45,975 nt of DNA from an uncultured Bacillaceae bacterium (GTDB taxonomy: Bacteria; Bacillota; Bacilli; Bacillales; Amphibacillaceae). The stretch's first letter is position 1. Each line of letters begins with the position of its first letter. Positions 25,649 to 34,146 of the stretch are shown here, one piece after another. The notes under the pieces were generated by a model. The model was not told the origin of the DNA. It did not search any database and was given only the letters and a program-made list of their open reading frames with translations. The stretch spans positions 1 to 45,975 of the forward strand of contig CALAMD010000045.1 in the NCBI GenBank assembly GCA_937925695.1, given 5' to 3'. The translations under genes were made by a program, and so were the position numbers.

Positions 25649-27118
25649 TTATTGTATATTTGTGCTTGTTTCAATGGAACGGATAACAGTTGGTAGTAGT
25701 TGATCAAAATCACTGGCAACCATGCTTGCCGAACTATTATGTTCTACCCATACATCACCACATAAACCATGTAAATACACAGCATTGTTAACTGCATCTT
25801 GCCAATGGTTGTGTGTGGTGAGCATACTGACGATCATACCAGTTAAAACATCACCACTTCCCCCTTTGGCCAGGGCATTATTTCCAGTTGGGTTGATGCA
25901 TGCCTCGCCATGAGGAAAGGCAATTACAGTATATTGGCCTTTTAAGACAACAGTGATTCCGTGGGTCTTAGCATAATTTTTAGCCAAGGTGATCCGATTG
26001 GCTTGAATATCTTCAATCGACTTATTTGTGAGTCGACTAAACTCACCAGGATGTGGGGTGATAACAATCGGTTGTTTACGGTTGTTCTTTTGTTTCCATT
26101 GCTCAAGTGGGATAAGACCACCTGCATCGATGACAAGGGGGAGATCAGTTTCGTTTAATGTTTGAAGGGCCGATATAACTTGTTGCTGGTCATCAAGGCC
26201 TGGTCCAATTCCAATAGCGGCGACTTTTTCTGGTATCACCCCGTTAGCAATTTTTTGCAAACCATTTAATAAAAACGTCGCTTCTGGTACCCGGGGTGTG
26301 ATCATTGATGCTGCTTTAGTTGTAGTGGCAATCGTTAATTTACCAGTGCCTGTCCGTATCGCACCAATGCCAGCTAATAACGCACTTCCAGGCATATGAT
26401 CGCTCCCTGCGATTAATAGGCTCGTACCGAAAGTACCTTTATGACCCGCTTGTTGTCGCAATGGCCAAGTCTTTTGTACGTCTGTTTTGGTTAATAGCCG
26501 TATGTTGCTCGTTTGCTTTAAGCCAATATCAACAACTTGTATGTTGCCAAAAAATTGACTTGCAGGTAATAAAAATGCAGCTGGTTTATACCCATGAAGG
26601 CAAAATGTATAATCGGCTATAATTGCTTCATCGACTTTCCCATGATCAGCTTGTACACCTGTTGGCAGATCAATGGATATCTTCAGTGCATCCTTTTGAT
26701 TACACCATGTAATGATTTCTTGAATGTTTTTATGAAGGGGAAGTTTTGTGCCAATACCGAGTAAACTATCAATAATGACGTCATAGGTTTGCTCCTGATT
26801 CCATAAATCAACTGAAAAACCTTGGCTTTCATAATAGCGCAAATGTTCTTTGGCGACTTTTGTTTTAGGTTCACCAAGCGGGAAGGTCAAGGTGACTTGG
26901 TAACCATGCATTTTTAAATACCGAGCAAGGACAATACCATCGCCGCCGTTGTTACCTTTACCAGCTAAAATTAAGATCCGATCATTTTCATTTAATAATG
27001 ATTGGATATGTTGAAATAACCCGCTACCGGCATTTTCCATCAAAGTATACATAGACAGTCCTTGAGCAACCGCTTGTTTGTCAATCTGGCGAATCTCATT
27101 TTCGTGATATACATACAT
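25649..27118 (-). CDS. nnr: Bifunctional NAD(P)H-hydrate repair enzyme Nnr
   Basis: Repairs damaged NADHX/NADPHX: an N-terminal YjeF/AIBP epimerase domain (about 1-210, motifs LMENAG and GKGNNGGDGIVLAR) interconverts R and S hydrates, and a C-terminal ribokinase-fold dehydratase (about 220-489, motifs GIGPGL, TPHPGEFSRL and the GGSGDVLTG anion hole) removes water using ADP. Length 489 is typical of the fused form. Start chosen at ATG 27118 with GGAGGT 7 nt upstream; ATG 27121 is equally in frame, and ATG 27133 overlaps the ribosome site. Monocistronic here; in Bacillus it is usually beside acpS. Confidence 0.95.
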   Translation of the reverse strand: MYVYHENEIRQIDKQAVAQGLSMYTLMENAGSGLFQHIQSLLNENDRILILAGKGNNGGDGIVLARYLKMHGYQVTLTFPLGEPKTKVAKEHLRYYESQGFSVDLWNQEQTYDVIIDSLLGIGTKLPLHKNIQEIITWCNQKDALKISIDLPTGVQADHGKVDEAIIADYTFCLHGYKPAAFLLPASQFFGNIQVVDIGLKQTSNIRLLTKTDVQKTWPLRQQAGHKGTFGTSLLIAGSDHMPGSALLAGIGAIRTGTGKLTIATTTKAASMITPRVPEATFLLNGLQKIANGVIPEKVAAIGIGPGLDDQQQVISALQTLNETDLPLVIDAGGLIPLEQWKQKNNRKQPIVITPHPGEFSRLTNKSIEDIQANRITLAKNYAKTHGITVVLKGQYTVIAFPHGEACINPTGNNALAKGGSGDVLTGMIVSMLTTHNHWQDAVNNAVYLHGLCGDVWVEHNSSASMVASDFDQLLPTVIRSIETSTNIQ

Positions 27119-27197
27119 CATACATACCTCCATCTAAAGCCTATTTTATCATGGGAAAAATGGAATGACATAGACCTAGTAGCTTGTGGAATGGTTT

Positions 27198-27206
27198 TGT
27201 TATAAT
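27198..27206 (+). promoter_or_regulatory. Extended -10 promoter of rnhA
   Basis: TGTTATAAT lies 33 nt before the chosen rnhA start, without a clear -35. Confidence 0.5.
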
Positions 27207-27239
27207 ACAACTATCTAATAGATTATTGGAGCGATGATA

Positions 27240-27860
27240 TTGGCAAAACAAAAATATTATGTTGTCTGGTCGGGAAAAAAAACAGGGATTTATTCTTCTT
27301 GGGCAGAATGTAAAGAACAAGTTATTGGTGTGAAGGGTGCAAAGTATAAATCATATCCAACGAAAGAATTGGCTGAACTAGCATTTAAACGAGGACACGA
27401 TATTAGTGAAACCACTAGTGAGAAAACAACATTGTCACTGAAAGGACAAAAAGATATTATTGAGGAAAGTATTTCAGTCGATGCGGCTTGTAGCGGTAAT
27501 CCTGGTGATATGGAATATCGGGGTGTTTATACGAAAACAGGAAAAGAACTTTTCCACTATGGACCAGTACAAAATGGGACGAATAACATTGGTGAATTCT
27601 TGGCTATTGTCCATGCATTGGCATGGCTAAAGCAAAGAGATAGTAAACTACCGATTTATTCGGATTCTCAAATTGCTTTAAATTGGGTCCGGCAAAAGCA
27701 AGCTAAAACAACCATTCCTCAGACGGATGAGTATGAGAAAGTGTGGAATCTTATCCATCGCGCTGAGCATTGGTTAAGACAACATTCATATGACAATCCA
27801 TTGTTAAAATGGGAGACACATCTATGGGGCGAAATCAAGGCTGATTTTGGTAGAAAATAA
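27240..27860 (+). CDS. rnhA: Ribonuclease HI with N-terminal hybrid-binding domain
   Basis: Cleaves RNA in RNA-DNA hybrids. The N-terminal HBD/caulimovirus VI-like domain (about 3-48: KYYVVWSGKKTGIYSSWAEC and GAKYKSYPT) is followed by the catalytic domain with the four acidic residues Asp81, Glu119, Asp142 and Asp202. These map ten positions after the residues (71, 109, 132, 192) of the structurally studied Bacillus halodurans RNase H, which it closely resembles to the very C-terminus (WGEIKAD). Start chosen as TTG 27240, 8 nt after GGAG; ATG 27234 is only 2 nt from it. 206 residues. Confidence 0.93.
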   Translation: MAKQKYYVVWSGKKTGIYSSWAECKEQVIGVKGAKYKSYPTKELAELAFKRGHDISETTSEKTTLSLKGQKDIIEESISVDAACSGNPGDMEYRGVYTKTGKELFHYGPVQNGTNNIGEFLAIVHALAWLKQRDSKLPIYSDSQIALNWVRQKQAKTTIPQTDEYEKVWNLIHRAEHWLRQHSYDNPLLKWETHLWGEIKADFGRK

Positions 27861-27869
27861 TTGTTTGTG

Positions 27870-27912
27870 AATCATCTCGAGTGGCAACAATTGCACGGGG
27901 GATGATTTTTTA
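27870..27912 (+). terminator. Terminator of rnhA
   Basis: AATCATC (27870-27876) pairs with GATGATT (27901-27907), with partial inner pairing, then a T-run. Confidence 0.8.
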
Positions 27913-27945
27913 TTGGTCACTTATCGGCTCGAAGCCAATGTTTCA

Positions 27946-27974
27946 TTGACTTCATTTCAAGAATATGTTAAAAA
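27946..27974 (+). promoter_or_regulatory. Sigma-A promoter of htpG
   Basis: TTGACT (27946-27951), 17-bp spacer with an extended TG, TAAAAA (27969-27974). The CIRCE element begins 10 nt after the -10, at the expected transcription start. Confidence 0.75.
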
Positions 27975-27983
27975 ATAAGTGGG

Positions 27984-28010
27984 CTAGCACTCCTGTTAGT
28001 CGAGTGCTAA
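27984..28010 (+). promoter_or_regulatory. CIRCE element (HrcA operator) upstream of htpG
   Basis: CTAGCACTC (27984-27992), nine bases, GAGTGCTAA (28002-28010). This matches the CIRCE consensus TTAGCACTC-N9-GAGTGCTAA with one mismatch. It lies 34 nt before the htpG start codon, where bound HrcA would block transcription and where it would also sit in the mRNA leader. HrcA is released on heat stress through GroEL titration in other Firmicutes. Confidence 0.95.
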
Positions 28011-28044
28011 AAACTAGGCAATGATCTTTTAAAGGAGTGGTTGC

Positions 28045-29922
28045 ATGGAAAAAAAGCAATTTCAGGCTGAATCGAAACGACTATTAGAATTAATGATCAA
28101 CTCAATTTATACGAATAAAGAAGTATTTTTACGGGAATTAATTTCTAATGCTAGTGATGCCATTGACAAAATTTATTATCAAGCACTGACCGATGATTCA
28201 ATCACATTTAACCCAGACAACTACTACATTAAAATTGAAAGAGATCCGGATAAACGACTGTTAACAATTATTGATACAGGTATTGGTATGACAAAAGACG
28301 AACTAGAAAATAATCTAGGTACAATTGCTAAAAGTGGTTCATATGCTTTTAAACAAGAACATGAAATTAAAGATGGCCATGATATAATTGGGCAATTCGG
28401 TGTCGGTTTTTACTCAGCATTTATGGTTGCTGATCAAGTGACAGTCATTAGTAAGGCATTAGGAAGTGACGAAGCTTATAAGTGGGAATCAACAGGAACT
28501 GATGGTTATACTATTGAACCTTACGAAAAAGAAGAAGTTGGTACAAAAATTATTCTAAAGATCAAGGAAAATACTGAAGAAGAATCATACGATGATTATC
28601 TTGAGGAGTATCGATTAAGGGAAATCATAAAGAAATACTCCGACTTTATTCGCTATCCAATCAAAATGGACGTCACGAAAAGTAAACCAAAAGACGATGA
28701 TCAAGAAGAGTATGTTGATTACGTAGAGGAAGAAACGATCAATAGCATGGTTCCGATCTGGAAAAAGAACAAAAATGAATTAACCGATGAAGATTATGAA
28801 AACTTTTACCGTGAAAAGCGCTTTGGTTTCGATCAACCACTCAAACATATTCATACGAGTGTCGATGGCATGATTCGTTATCATGCGATCTTGTATATTC
28901 CTGAGACCATTCCCTTTGATTACTATACAAAAGAGTATGAGAAAGGCTTAGAGCTTTATGCGAACGGCGTATTAATTATGGAAAAATGCGCTGATTTACT
29001 ACCGGACTATTTCAGCTTTGTGAAAGGTATTGTTGACTCAGAAGATTTGTCGCTCAACATTTCTCGAGAAATGCTTCAGCATGATCATCAATTAAAACGA
29101 ATTGCTAAAAACTTACATCGTCGCATTAAAAACGCCTTGAAAGATATGTTGAAAAATGAACGCGAGAAATATGAAAAGTTTTATGAATCCTTTGGTAGAC
29201 AATTAAAATTTGGCGTCTATCAAGATTTCGGTGCCCATAAAGAAGAGTTACAAGACTTACTTATGTTCTACTCATCAACCAAGAAGAAGATGGTTACCCT
29301 TGATGAGTATGTATCTAGAATGCCAAAAGAACAAAAGTATATTTACTATGCTACCGGTGAATCGATTGAACGGATTGAAAAACTACCCCAAACAGAGCTT
29401 GTAGCGGATAAAGGATTTGAGATTTTATACTTTACCGAGGATATTGATGAATTTGCTATCCAAATGTTAATGAAATACGAAGACAAGGAATTTAAGTCCG
29501 TTTCTAGTGGTGATCTCGGCATTGAGGATGAAGACAGTCAAGAAGCAAAAGAGGAACAAAAGGAACATCAAGCATTATTTGACTATATGAAAGAAGTGTT
29601 ATCAGATAAAGTCAAAGATGTTCGTGCATCTAAGCGGTTAAAAACTCATCCAGTTTGCTTATCAGCCGATGGTCAAGTGTCAATAGAGATGGAAAAGATC
29701 TTGCAATCAATGCCAGATAATCAACATATTCAAGCTGAAAAAATTCTTGAAATTAATGTTAATCATGACGTTTTCCAAGCACTAAAGTCAGCCTATGATC
29801 AGGATAAAGAGAAAGCCAAATTATATACTAATATTTTATATCAGCAAGCATTGCTCATTGAAGGTTTACCAATCGAAGATCCTGTTCAATTTACCAATGA
29901 TATTTGTAAAGTGATGGTATAA
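28045..29922 (+). CDS. htpG: Molecular chaperone HtpG (Hsp90)
   Basis: Bacterial Hsp90, an ATP-dependent dimeric chaperone. The 625 residues contain the GHKL ATPase domain (about 1-230: ELISNASDAIDK, DTGIGMT, GQFGVGFYSAF), the middle domain (about 230-490 with NISREMLQ) and a C-terminal dimerisation domain. Length equals that of the B. subtilis protein (626). AAAGGAG precedes the ATG. Monocistronic with its own promoter, CIRCE and terminator. In B. subtilis htpG is not under HrcA, so the operator here marks a different wiring. Confidence 0.97.
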   Translation: MEKKQFQAESKRLLELMINSIYTNKEVFLRELISNASDAIDKIYYQALTDDSITFNPDNYYIKIERDPDKRLLTIIDTGIGMTKDELENNLGTIAKSGSYAFKQEHEIKDGHDIIGQFGVGFYSAFMVADQVTVISKALGSDEAYKWESTGTDGYTIEPYEKEEVGTKIILKIKENTEEESYDDYLEEYRLREIIKKYSDFIRYPIKMDVTKSKPKDDDQEEYVDYVEEETINSMVPIWKKNKNELTDEDYENFYREKRFGFDQPLKHIHTSVDGMIRYHAILYIPETIPFDYYTKEYEKGLELYANGVLIMEKCADLLPDYFSFVKGIVDSEDLSLNISREMLQHDHQLKRIAKNLHRRIKNALKDMLKNEREKYEKFYESFGRQLKFGVYQDFGAHKEELQDLLMFYSSTKKKMVTLDEYVSRMPKEQKYIYYATGESIERIEKLPQTELVADKGFEILYFTEDIDEFAIQMLMKYEDKEFKSVSSGDLGIEDEDSQEAKEEQKEHQALFDYMKEVLSDKVKDVRASKRLKTHPVCLSADGQVSIEMEKILQSMPDNQHIQAEKILEINVNHDVFQALKSAYDQDKEKAKLYTNILYQQALLIEGLPIEDPVQFTNDICKVMV

Positions 29923-29932
29923 AAAATTAGCA

Positions 29933-29976
29933 GCCAAACATGTTCAGATCAACGTGGACATGTTTGGCTTTTTTTT
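29933..29976. terminator. Bidirectional terminator between htpG and the IclR-type gene
   Basis: GCCAAACATGT (29933-29943) pairs perfectly with ACATGTTTGGC (29958-29968), followed by eight T on the plus strand and preceded by an A-run that gives T on the minus strand. Confidence 0.95.
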
Positions 29977-30004
29977 CGTTATTATTCAACCATTTCATCT
30001 CTGA

Positions 30005-30775
30005 TTAACTTAAATCAGCTATAATGTTTTGCTTGCAAGTTTGCACTTCATCAATAATTTTTGTGAGCAATTGTGTCGTGAGGCGATATTTCGGCACACT
30101 GACACTAAAGGCACCAAAGTTCCTTCCATTGACAGTAATACTAGCGCCAACACAAAAGACATCTTCTTCATGTTCAGCATCATCAAATGCATATCCTAAA
30201 TTACGAATTCTCTTAATTTCTTTCTTCAAATCAGTTTTTGAAGTAATTGTTTGAGCTGTCTTCGGCAGGAGTTCATTTTTTTGTAAATATTCCTCAAATT
30301 TTTCATCTGGTAGATCGGCTAATAACGCCTTCCCCATAGCAGAGCAATATAGTGGAATCGATTTACCAATTTGGGAAGAAAGGTTAACAGGATTTTTACT
30401 TTCTATTTTTTCGATATATACAACCCTATTATGATCCATGATCCCTAAATGTATCGTTTCCATTGTTGCTTCCTGTAATTGTTGTAAATGGGTTCTAGAT
30501 ACTTCTTTAATATCCATTTGTTCAATACTACGTTGGGCAAAACGAGTCAGTGTCGGTCCTAGACTAAATTCTTGATTATTTGGATTACGTTGAACATAAC
30601 CAATTATCTCTAGGGTATTTAATATTTTTGAAGCTGTTGAGTTGGTCAAGTTCGTATGTTCGACAATTTGATAGAGTCTCTGTGGTTCTTGACATTCAGC
30701 TAAATATAATAAAATTTGATTTGCTTTAATTAATACCGTTCCATATGGCTGTTTATTTTGTTTAGACATATTCAC
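30005..30775 (-). CDS. IclR-family regulator, likely of the uronate operon (KdgR-like)
   Basis: A 256-residue regulator with an N-terminal winged helix (about 15-75: LYQIVEHTNLTNSTASKILNTLE) and an IclR effector domain (about 85-250) holding the IGKSIPLYCSAMGKALLA motif. It is divergent from eda-kdgK-uxaB-uxaA with a candidate operator in between, so control by 2-keto-3-deoxygluconate, as for KdgR of other bacteria, is the natural inference. Note B. subtilis KdgR is LacI-type, not this family. Start taken as GTG 30775 with AAAGGAG 6 nt upstream; ATG 30769 is the alternative. Confidence 0.85.
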   Translation of the reverse strand: MNMSKQNKQPYGTVLIKANQILLYLAECQEPQRLYQIVEHTNLTNSTASKILNTLEIIGYVQRNPNNQEFSLGPTLTRFAQRSIEQMDIKEVSRTHLQQLQEATMETIHLGIMDHNRVVYIEKIESKNPVNLSSQIGKSIPLYCSAMGKALLADLPDEKFEEYLQKNELLPKTAQTITSKTDLKKEIKRIRNLGYAFDDAEHEEDVFCVGASITVNGRNFGAFSVSVPKYRLTTQLLTKIIDEVQTCKQNIIADLS

Positions 30776-30852
30776 TAACAACTCCTTTGATTAGCCATGA
30801 TGAAGTGATTAAATATGTTGCTAAACCAATTCATAAATACTATTGTATACGC

Positions 30853-30881
30853 TTGAATAACCTAATTCTATTATATATAAT
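30853..30881 (+). promoter_or_regulatory. Sigma-A promoter of the eda-kdgK-uxaB-uxaA operon
   Basis: TTGAAT (30853-30858), 17-bp spacer, TATAAT (30876-30881): near-consensus, about 67 nt before the eda start. Confidence 0.85.
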
Positions 30882-30892
30882 AAACATAAAAG

Positions 30893-30929
30893 TTTCCATA
30901 TAATAAAGTTATTTTCCATAAAGGAAAAT
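30893..30929. promoter_or_regulatory. Candidate operator for the IclR-type regulator
   Basis: A 7-bp inverted repeat, ATTTTCC (30911-30917) with GGAAAAT (30923-30929), and a second half-site: TTTCCATA occurs at 30893-30900 and again at 30913-30920, exactly 20 bp (two helical turns) apart. The cluster lies just after the expected transcription start, where a bound repressor would block elongation. Confidence 0.55.
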
Positions 30930-30947
30930 ACATCTAGGAGGGAAATG

Positions 30948-31595
30948 ATGCAAAAATTACAAACATTAACAAGTTTAATAGAAAACGGTGTTGTCGCTGT
31001 TATCCGGGCAGATTCTAAAGAAGAAGCAATAAAAACGTCTAAAGCTTGCGTAAATGGCGGCATAAAGGGAATTGAAATTACTTTTACAGTAGACGGTGCT
31101 ACAGATATCATTCGAGAGTTATCGAAGGAATTTAAGGATGACGAAGAAGTCATTATTGGTGCGGGAACTGTGCTCGATGCCATTACAGCAAGAGTGGCCA
31201 TTTTAGCTGGAGCTAAGTTTGTCGTTAGTCCGAGTTTTGACCGTGAAACGGCTAAATTATGTAATTTATATCAAATACCATACATGCCTGGTTGTATGAC
31301 GATTACGGAAATGAAACAGGCGTTAGAATGGGGTGTTGATATTATTAAGTTATTCCCTGGGAATACATATGGACCAGCATGGATCAAGTCAGTGAAAGCA
31401 CCATTACCGCAAGTGAATTTAATGCCAACCGGGGGTGTTGATCTTGATAATGTGCAAGATTGGATTAAACATGGATCAGTGGCAGTTGGAATTGGTGGAA
31501 ATTTAGTTAAATATGCTAAAACAGGTGAATTTGACAAAGTAACTGAAACAGCCAGGAAGTTTGTTGAAAAAGTACAAGAAGCTAGAGAGGGATAA
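30948..31595 (+). CDS. eda: KDPG/KHG aldolase
   Basis: Cleaves 2-keto-3-deoxy-6-phosphogluconate into pyruvate and glyceraldehyde-3-phosphate, the last step of uronate breakdown. A 215-residue TIM-barrel aldolase with the Schiff-base lysine at Lys134 (DIIKLFPG), catalytic Glu43 (GIEITF), and the GAGTVLD and PTGGV phosphate loops. Start chosen at ATG 30948 with AGGAGGG 5 nt upstream; the ATG at 30945 is too close. First gene of the uronate operon, 2 nt before kdgK. Confidence 0.94.
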   Translation: MQKLQTLTSLIENGVVAVIRADSKEEAIKTSKACVNGGIKGIEITFTVDGATDIIRELSKEFKDDEEVIIGAGTVLDAITARVAILAGAKFVVSPSFDRETAKLCNLYQIPYMPGCMTITEMKQALEWGVDIIKLFPGNTYGPAWIKSVKAPLPQVNLMPTGGVDLDNVQDWIKHGSVAVGIGGNLVKYAKTGEFDKVTETARKFVEKVQEAREG

Positions 31596-31597
31596 CA

Positions 31598-32611
31598 ATG
31601 AGTAAAATAGTTACTTTTGGTGAAATGTTATTACGGCTTTCTAGTACGAATGGCGAAAGAATTGCTCAAGCACAACAATTTAATTGTCATTATGGCGGTG
31701 CTGAAGCTAATGTAGCTGTTGCTTTAGCTCATTTCGGCCATGATGCTTATTTTGTCAGTAAACTGCCAGACAATCCACTCGGGGTGGCGGCCAAAAGACA
31801 TCTACAAGCAAATGCGGTTTATACAGATTACCTATTGACAGGTGGCGAGCGTTTAGGAACCTATTACTTAGAAACAGGTGTAGGGGAACGGAGTTCACAA
31901 GTAACCTATGACCGGAAGTATTCAAGTATTACCACAATAAAGTGGGATGATTTAGACTTTGATCGCATGTTTCAAGATGCGGATATATTTCATGTTTCCG
32001 GTATAACACCTGCTTTATCGCCTGAATTACAAGAAATTACTTTAAAGGCTTTACAGAAAGCGCATGAGAATGGTGTAAAAACGAGTTTTGACTTTAATTA
32101 TCGATCAAAATTGTGGAGTCAACAAGAAGCGGGCAAAATCTTACGAAAATTATTGCCATATGTAACGATTTGTTCGTGTAGCGCTTTAGATGCAATTTAC
32201 TTATTAGGCATTGAAGAAGCAGATGAATCATTAACGAAAGAAAAGCAATTAATTTACTACTATGAAAAAATTCAACAATTGTATCCAAATATTAAATATC
32301 TGTGCTCTACATTTAGAGAAGTCTATTCAGCATCACATCATGCATTACAAGGTAACTTTTATATGCAAGGATCACTTTATCAGTCAAAAGTCCATCAGCT
32401 AAATCCTATTATTGATCGGGTTGGTGGTGGCGACGCATTTATGTCTGGCATCTTATTAGGCGTTTTAGAGCAAATGACACCAGATAAAACAGTGTCCTTT
32501 GCAACAGCTGCATCTGCCTTAAAACATACCGTACACGGTGATTGCATTACTTTTACTAAACAAGAAGTATTATCCTTTATGGACAATCATACAGGAGCGA
32601 TTACTCGCTGA
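31598..32611 (+). CDS. kdgK: 2-keto-3-deoxygluconate kinase (PfkB family)
   Basis: Phosphorylates 2-keto-3-deoxygluconate to KDPG, feeding the aldolase encoded just upstream. A 337-residue ribokinase-fold protein with the substrate-binding N-terminus (GEMLLRLSS, YGGAEANVAVALA) and the C-terminal PfkB signature RVGGGDAFMSG, catalytic Asp279. PfkB kinases differ in sugar choice, so the specificity rests on operon context. The ribosome site lies in the end of eda. Confidence 0.9.
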   Translation: MSKIVTFGEMLLRLSSTNGERIAQAQQFNCHYGGAEANVAVALAHFGHDAYFVSKLPDNPLGVAAKRHLQANAVYTDYLLTGGERLGTYYLETGVGERSSQVTYDRKYSSITTIKWDDLDFDRMFQDADIFHVSGITPALSPELQEITLKALQKAHENGVKTSFDFNYRSKLWSQQEAGKILRKLLPYVTICSCSALDAIYLLGIEEADESLTKEKQLIYYYEKIQQLYPNIKYLCSTFREVYSASHHALQGNFYMQGSLYQSKVHQLNPIIDRVGGGDAFMSGILLGVLEQMTPDKTVSFATAASALKHTVHGDCITFTKQEVLSFMDNHTGAITR

Positions 32612-32663
32612 TGATGAAATTCGACTGAATATTTGTTATCACATCTTGGTAGGAGGTACATCT

Positions 32664-34124
32664 ATGAAACCATTAACGAAAGTAAACATGACTAAACAGG
32701 AATACCCAGAAAAAGTGCTCCAGTTTGGCGAAGGAAATTTTCTGAGAGCTTTTGTCGATTGGCAAATTGAACAACTAAATCAAAACACTGATTTTAATGG
32801 TAGTGTTGTTGTCGTGCAACCAATTGAAAAAGGCTTGGTTGATCAGTTAAATGAACAGGATGGGTTGTACACACTATATTTAGAAGGAATGAAAGATGGC
32901 AAACCAGTTAGTGAACATATGCTGATTCAATCTATTAGTCGAGGTTTGAAACTTGAAACCCAATATGATGAATATTTAGCTGTCGCAGAAAATCCTGCAT
33001 TACGGTTTATTTTTTCCAATACGACAGAGGCAGGGATTGCTTTTAATGATAAAGATCAATTAACCGATCGTCCCCAAGCTTCTTTTCCAGGTAAATTAAC
33101 AGCATTCTTATATCATCGTTATCAAACGTTCCAAGGAGATCGTGATAAAGGTTGTATTATCATTCCGTGTGAATTAATTGATCGTAACGGTGAAAAGTTA
33201 AAGGAACTGATTTTAAAGTATGCTGAGTTATGGAATTTAGAGGACGGTTTTGTTAATTGGCTCCATGAGGCAAACACTTTTTGTAATAGTTTAGTAGACC
33301 GTATTGTACCCGGTTTTCCTAAAGATAAAATAGAGAAAATTAATGAGGAACTAAAGTACCAAGACAATCTTGTTGTTGTCGGAGAACAGTATTATTTATG
33401 GGTCATCGAGGGACCAGAATGGATTCGAAAAGAATTTCCAGTTGATCAAGCGAACTTAACAAATACGCTATTTGTTGATGATATGACACCTTATCGGACA
33501 AGAAAGGTAAGAATTTTAAACGGTGCCCATACAGCGATGACGCCAGTTGCTTATCTATATGGACTTGATACTGTTCGCGAGGCAGTTGAACATCCAGTCA
33601 CCGGCAAATTTATCAATGAGCTCGTTTTCGAAGAGATCGTTCCCATCTTAGATCAACCGAAAGAAGAATTGATTTCCTATGCGCATGACGTATTGGATCG
33701 TTTTCTCAATCCATTTATCAAGCACTATCTTATCGATATTGCTTTAAACTCAACTTCAAAATATAAAACGAGAAATCTTCCATCCTTAATAGATTATTTG
33801 AAACAAAAGGATCACTTGCCAAAAAGGTTAGTCTTTTCATTAGCTGCTCTAATCTTGTTTTATGAAGGAAAACGTGGAGATGAGACAATAGATTTAGCCG
33901 ATGATGCACACGTATTAGATGTATTTACGAGTGCATGGAATCAATTCAATGGTACGAAGGAAAGTATGCTCGAACTAGCAACGAAAATTTTAAGTGATGA
34001 GTCATGTTGGGGTGAAAATTTAAATGAACTACCTGGGTTAACTGAGCTTGTGGCGGATTATTTATTTGACATGAAAACAAAAGGGATCGTGCAAACCCTT
34101 GAAGAACAGGTAGCTAATTTTTAA
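32664..34124 (+). CDS. uxaB: Tagaturonate reductase (altronate oxidoreductase)
   Basis: NADH-dependent reduction of D-tagaturonate to D-altronate, in galacturonate breakdown. The 486-residue polyol/mannitol-type dehydrogenase opens with FGEGNFLRAFVDWQI, the family's nucleotide-binding start, and has the conserved RKVRILNGAHTAM segment (about 277-290) with the catalytic lysine and asparagine-histidine region. Start chosen at ATG 32664 with AGGAGGT; the open frame upstream overlaps kdgK and has no support. Fructuronate reductase (UxuB) is a relative, but adjacency to uxaA favours UxaB. Confidence 0.92.
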   Translation: MKPLTKVNMTKQEYPEKVLQFGEGNFLRAFVDWQIEQLNQNTDFNGSVVVVQPIEKGLVDQLNEQDGLYTLYLEGMKDGKPVSEHMLIQSISRGLKLETQYDEYLAVAENPALRFIFSNTTEAGIAFNDKDQLTDRPQASFPGKLTAFLYHRYQTFQGDRDKGCIIIPCELIDRNGEKLKELILKYAELWNLEDGFVNWLHEANTFCNSLVDRIVPGFPKDKIEKINEELKYQDNLVVVGEQYYLWVIEGPEWIRKEFPVDQANLTNTLFVDDMTPYRTRKVRILNGAHTAMTPVAYLYGLDTVREAVEHPVTGKFINELVFEEIVPILDQPKEELISYAHDVLDRFLNPFIKHYLIDIALNSTSKYKTRNLPSLIDYLKQKDHLPKRLVFSLAALILFYEGKRGDETIDLADDAHVLDVFTSAWNQFNGTKESMLELATKILSDESCWGENLNELPGLTELVADYLFDMKTKGIVQTLEEQVANF

Positions 34125-34146
34125 CCTGAGTAGGAGGAAAAGCAAC

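Noticed and set aside
25399..25719. Minus-strand frame across the end of the serpin gene
   Set aside because: It overlaps the conserved serpin C-terminus and the convergent terminator and has no ribosome site.
32538..32663. Longer N-terminus for UxaB overlapping kdgK
   Set aside because: The ATG at 32664 has AGGAGGT and begins the conserved protein; the extension is kdgK sequence in another frame.
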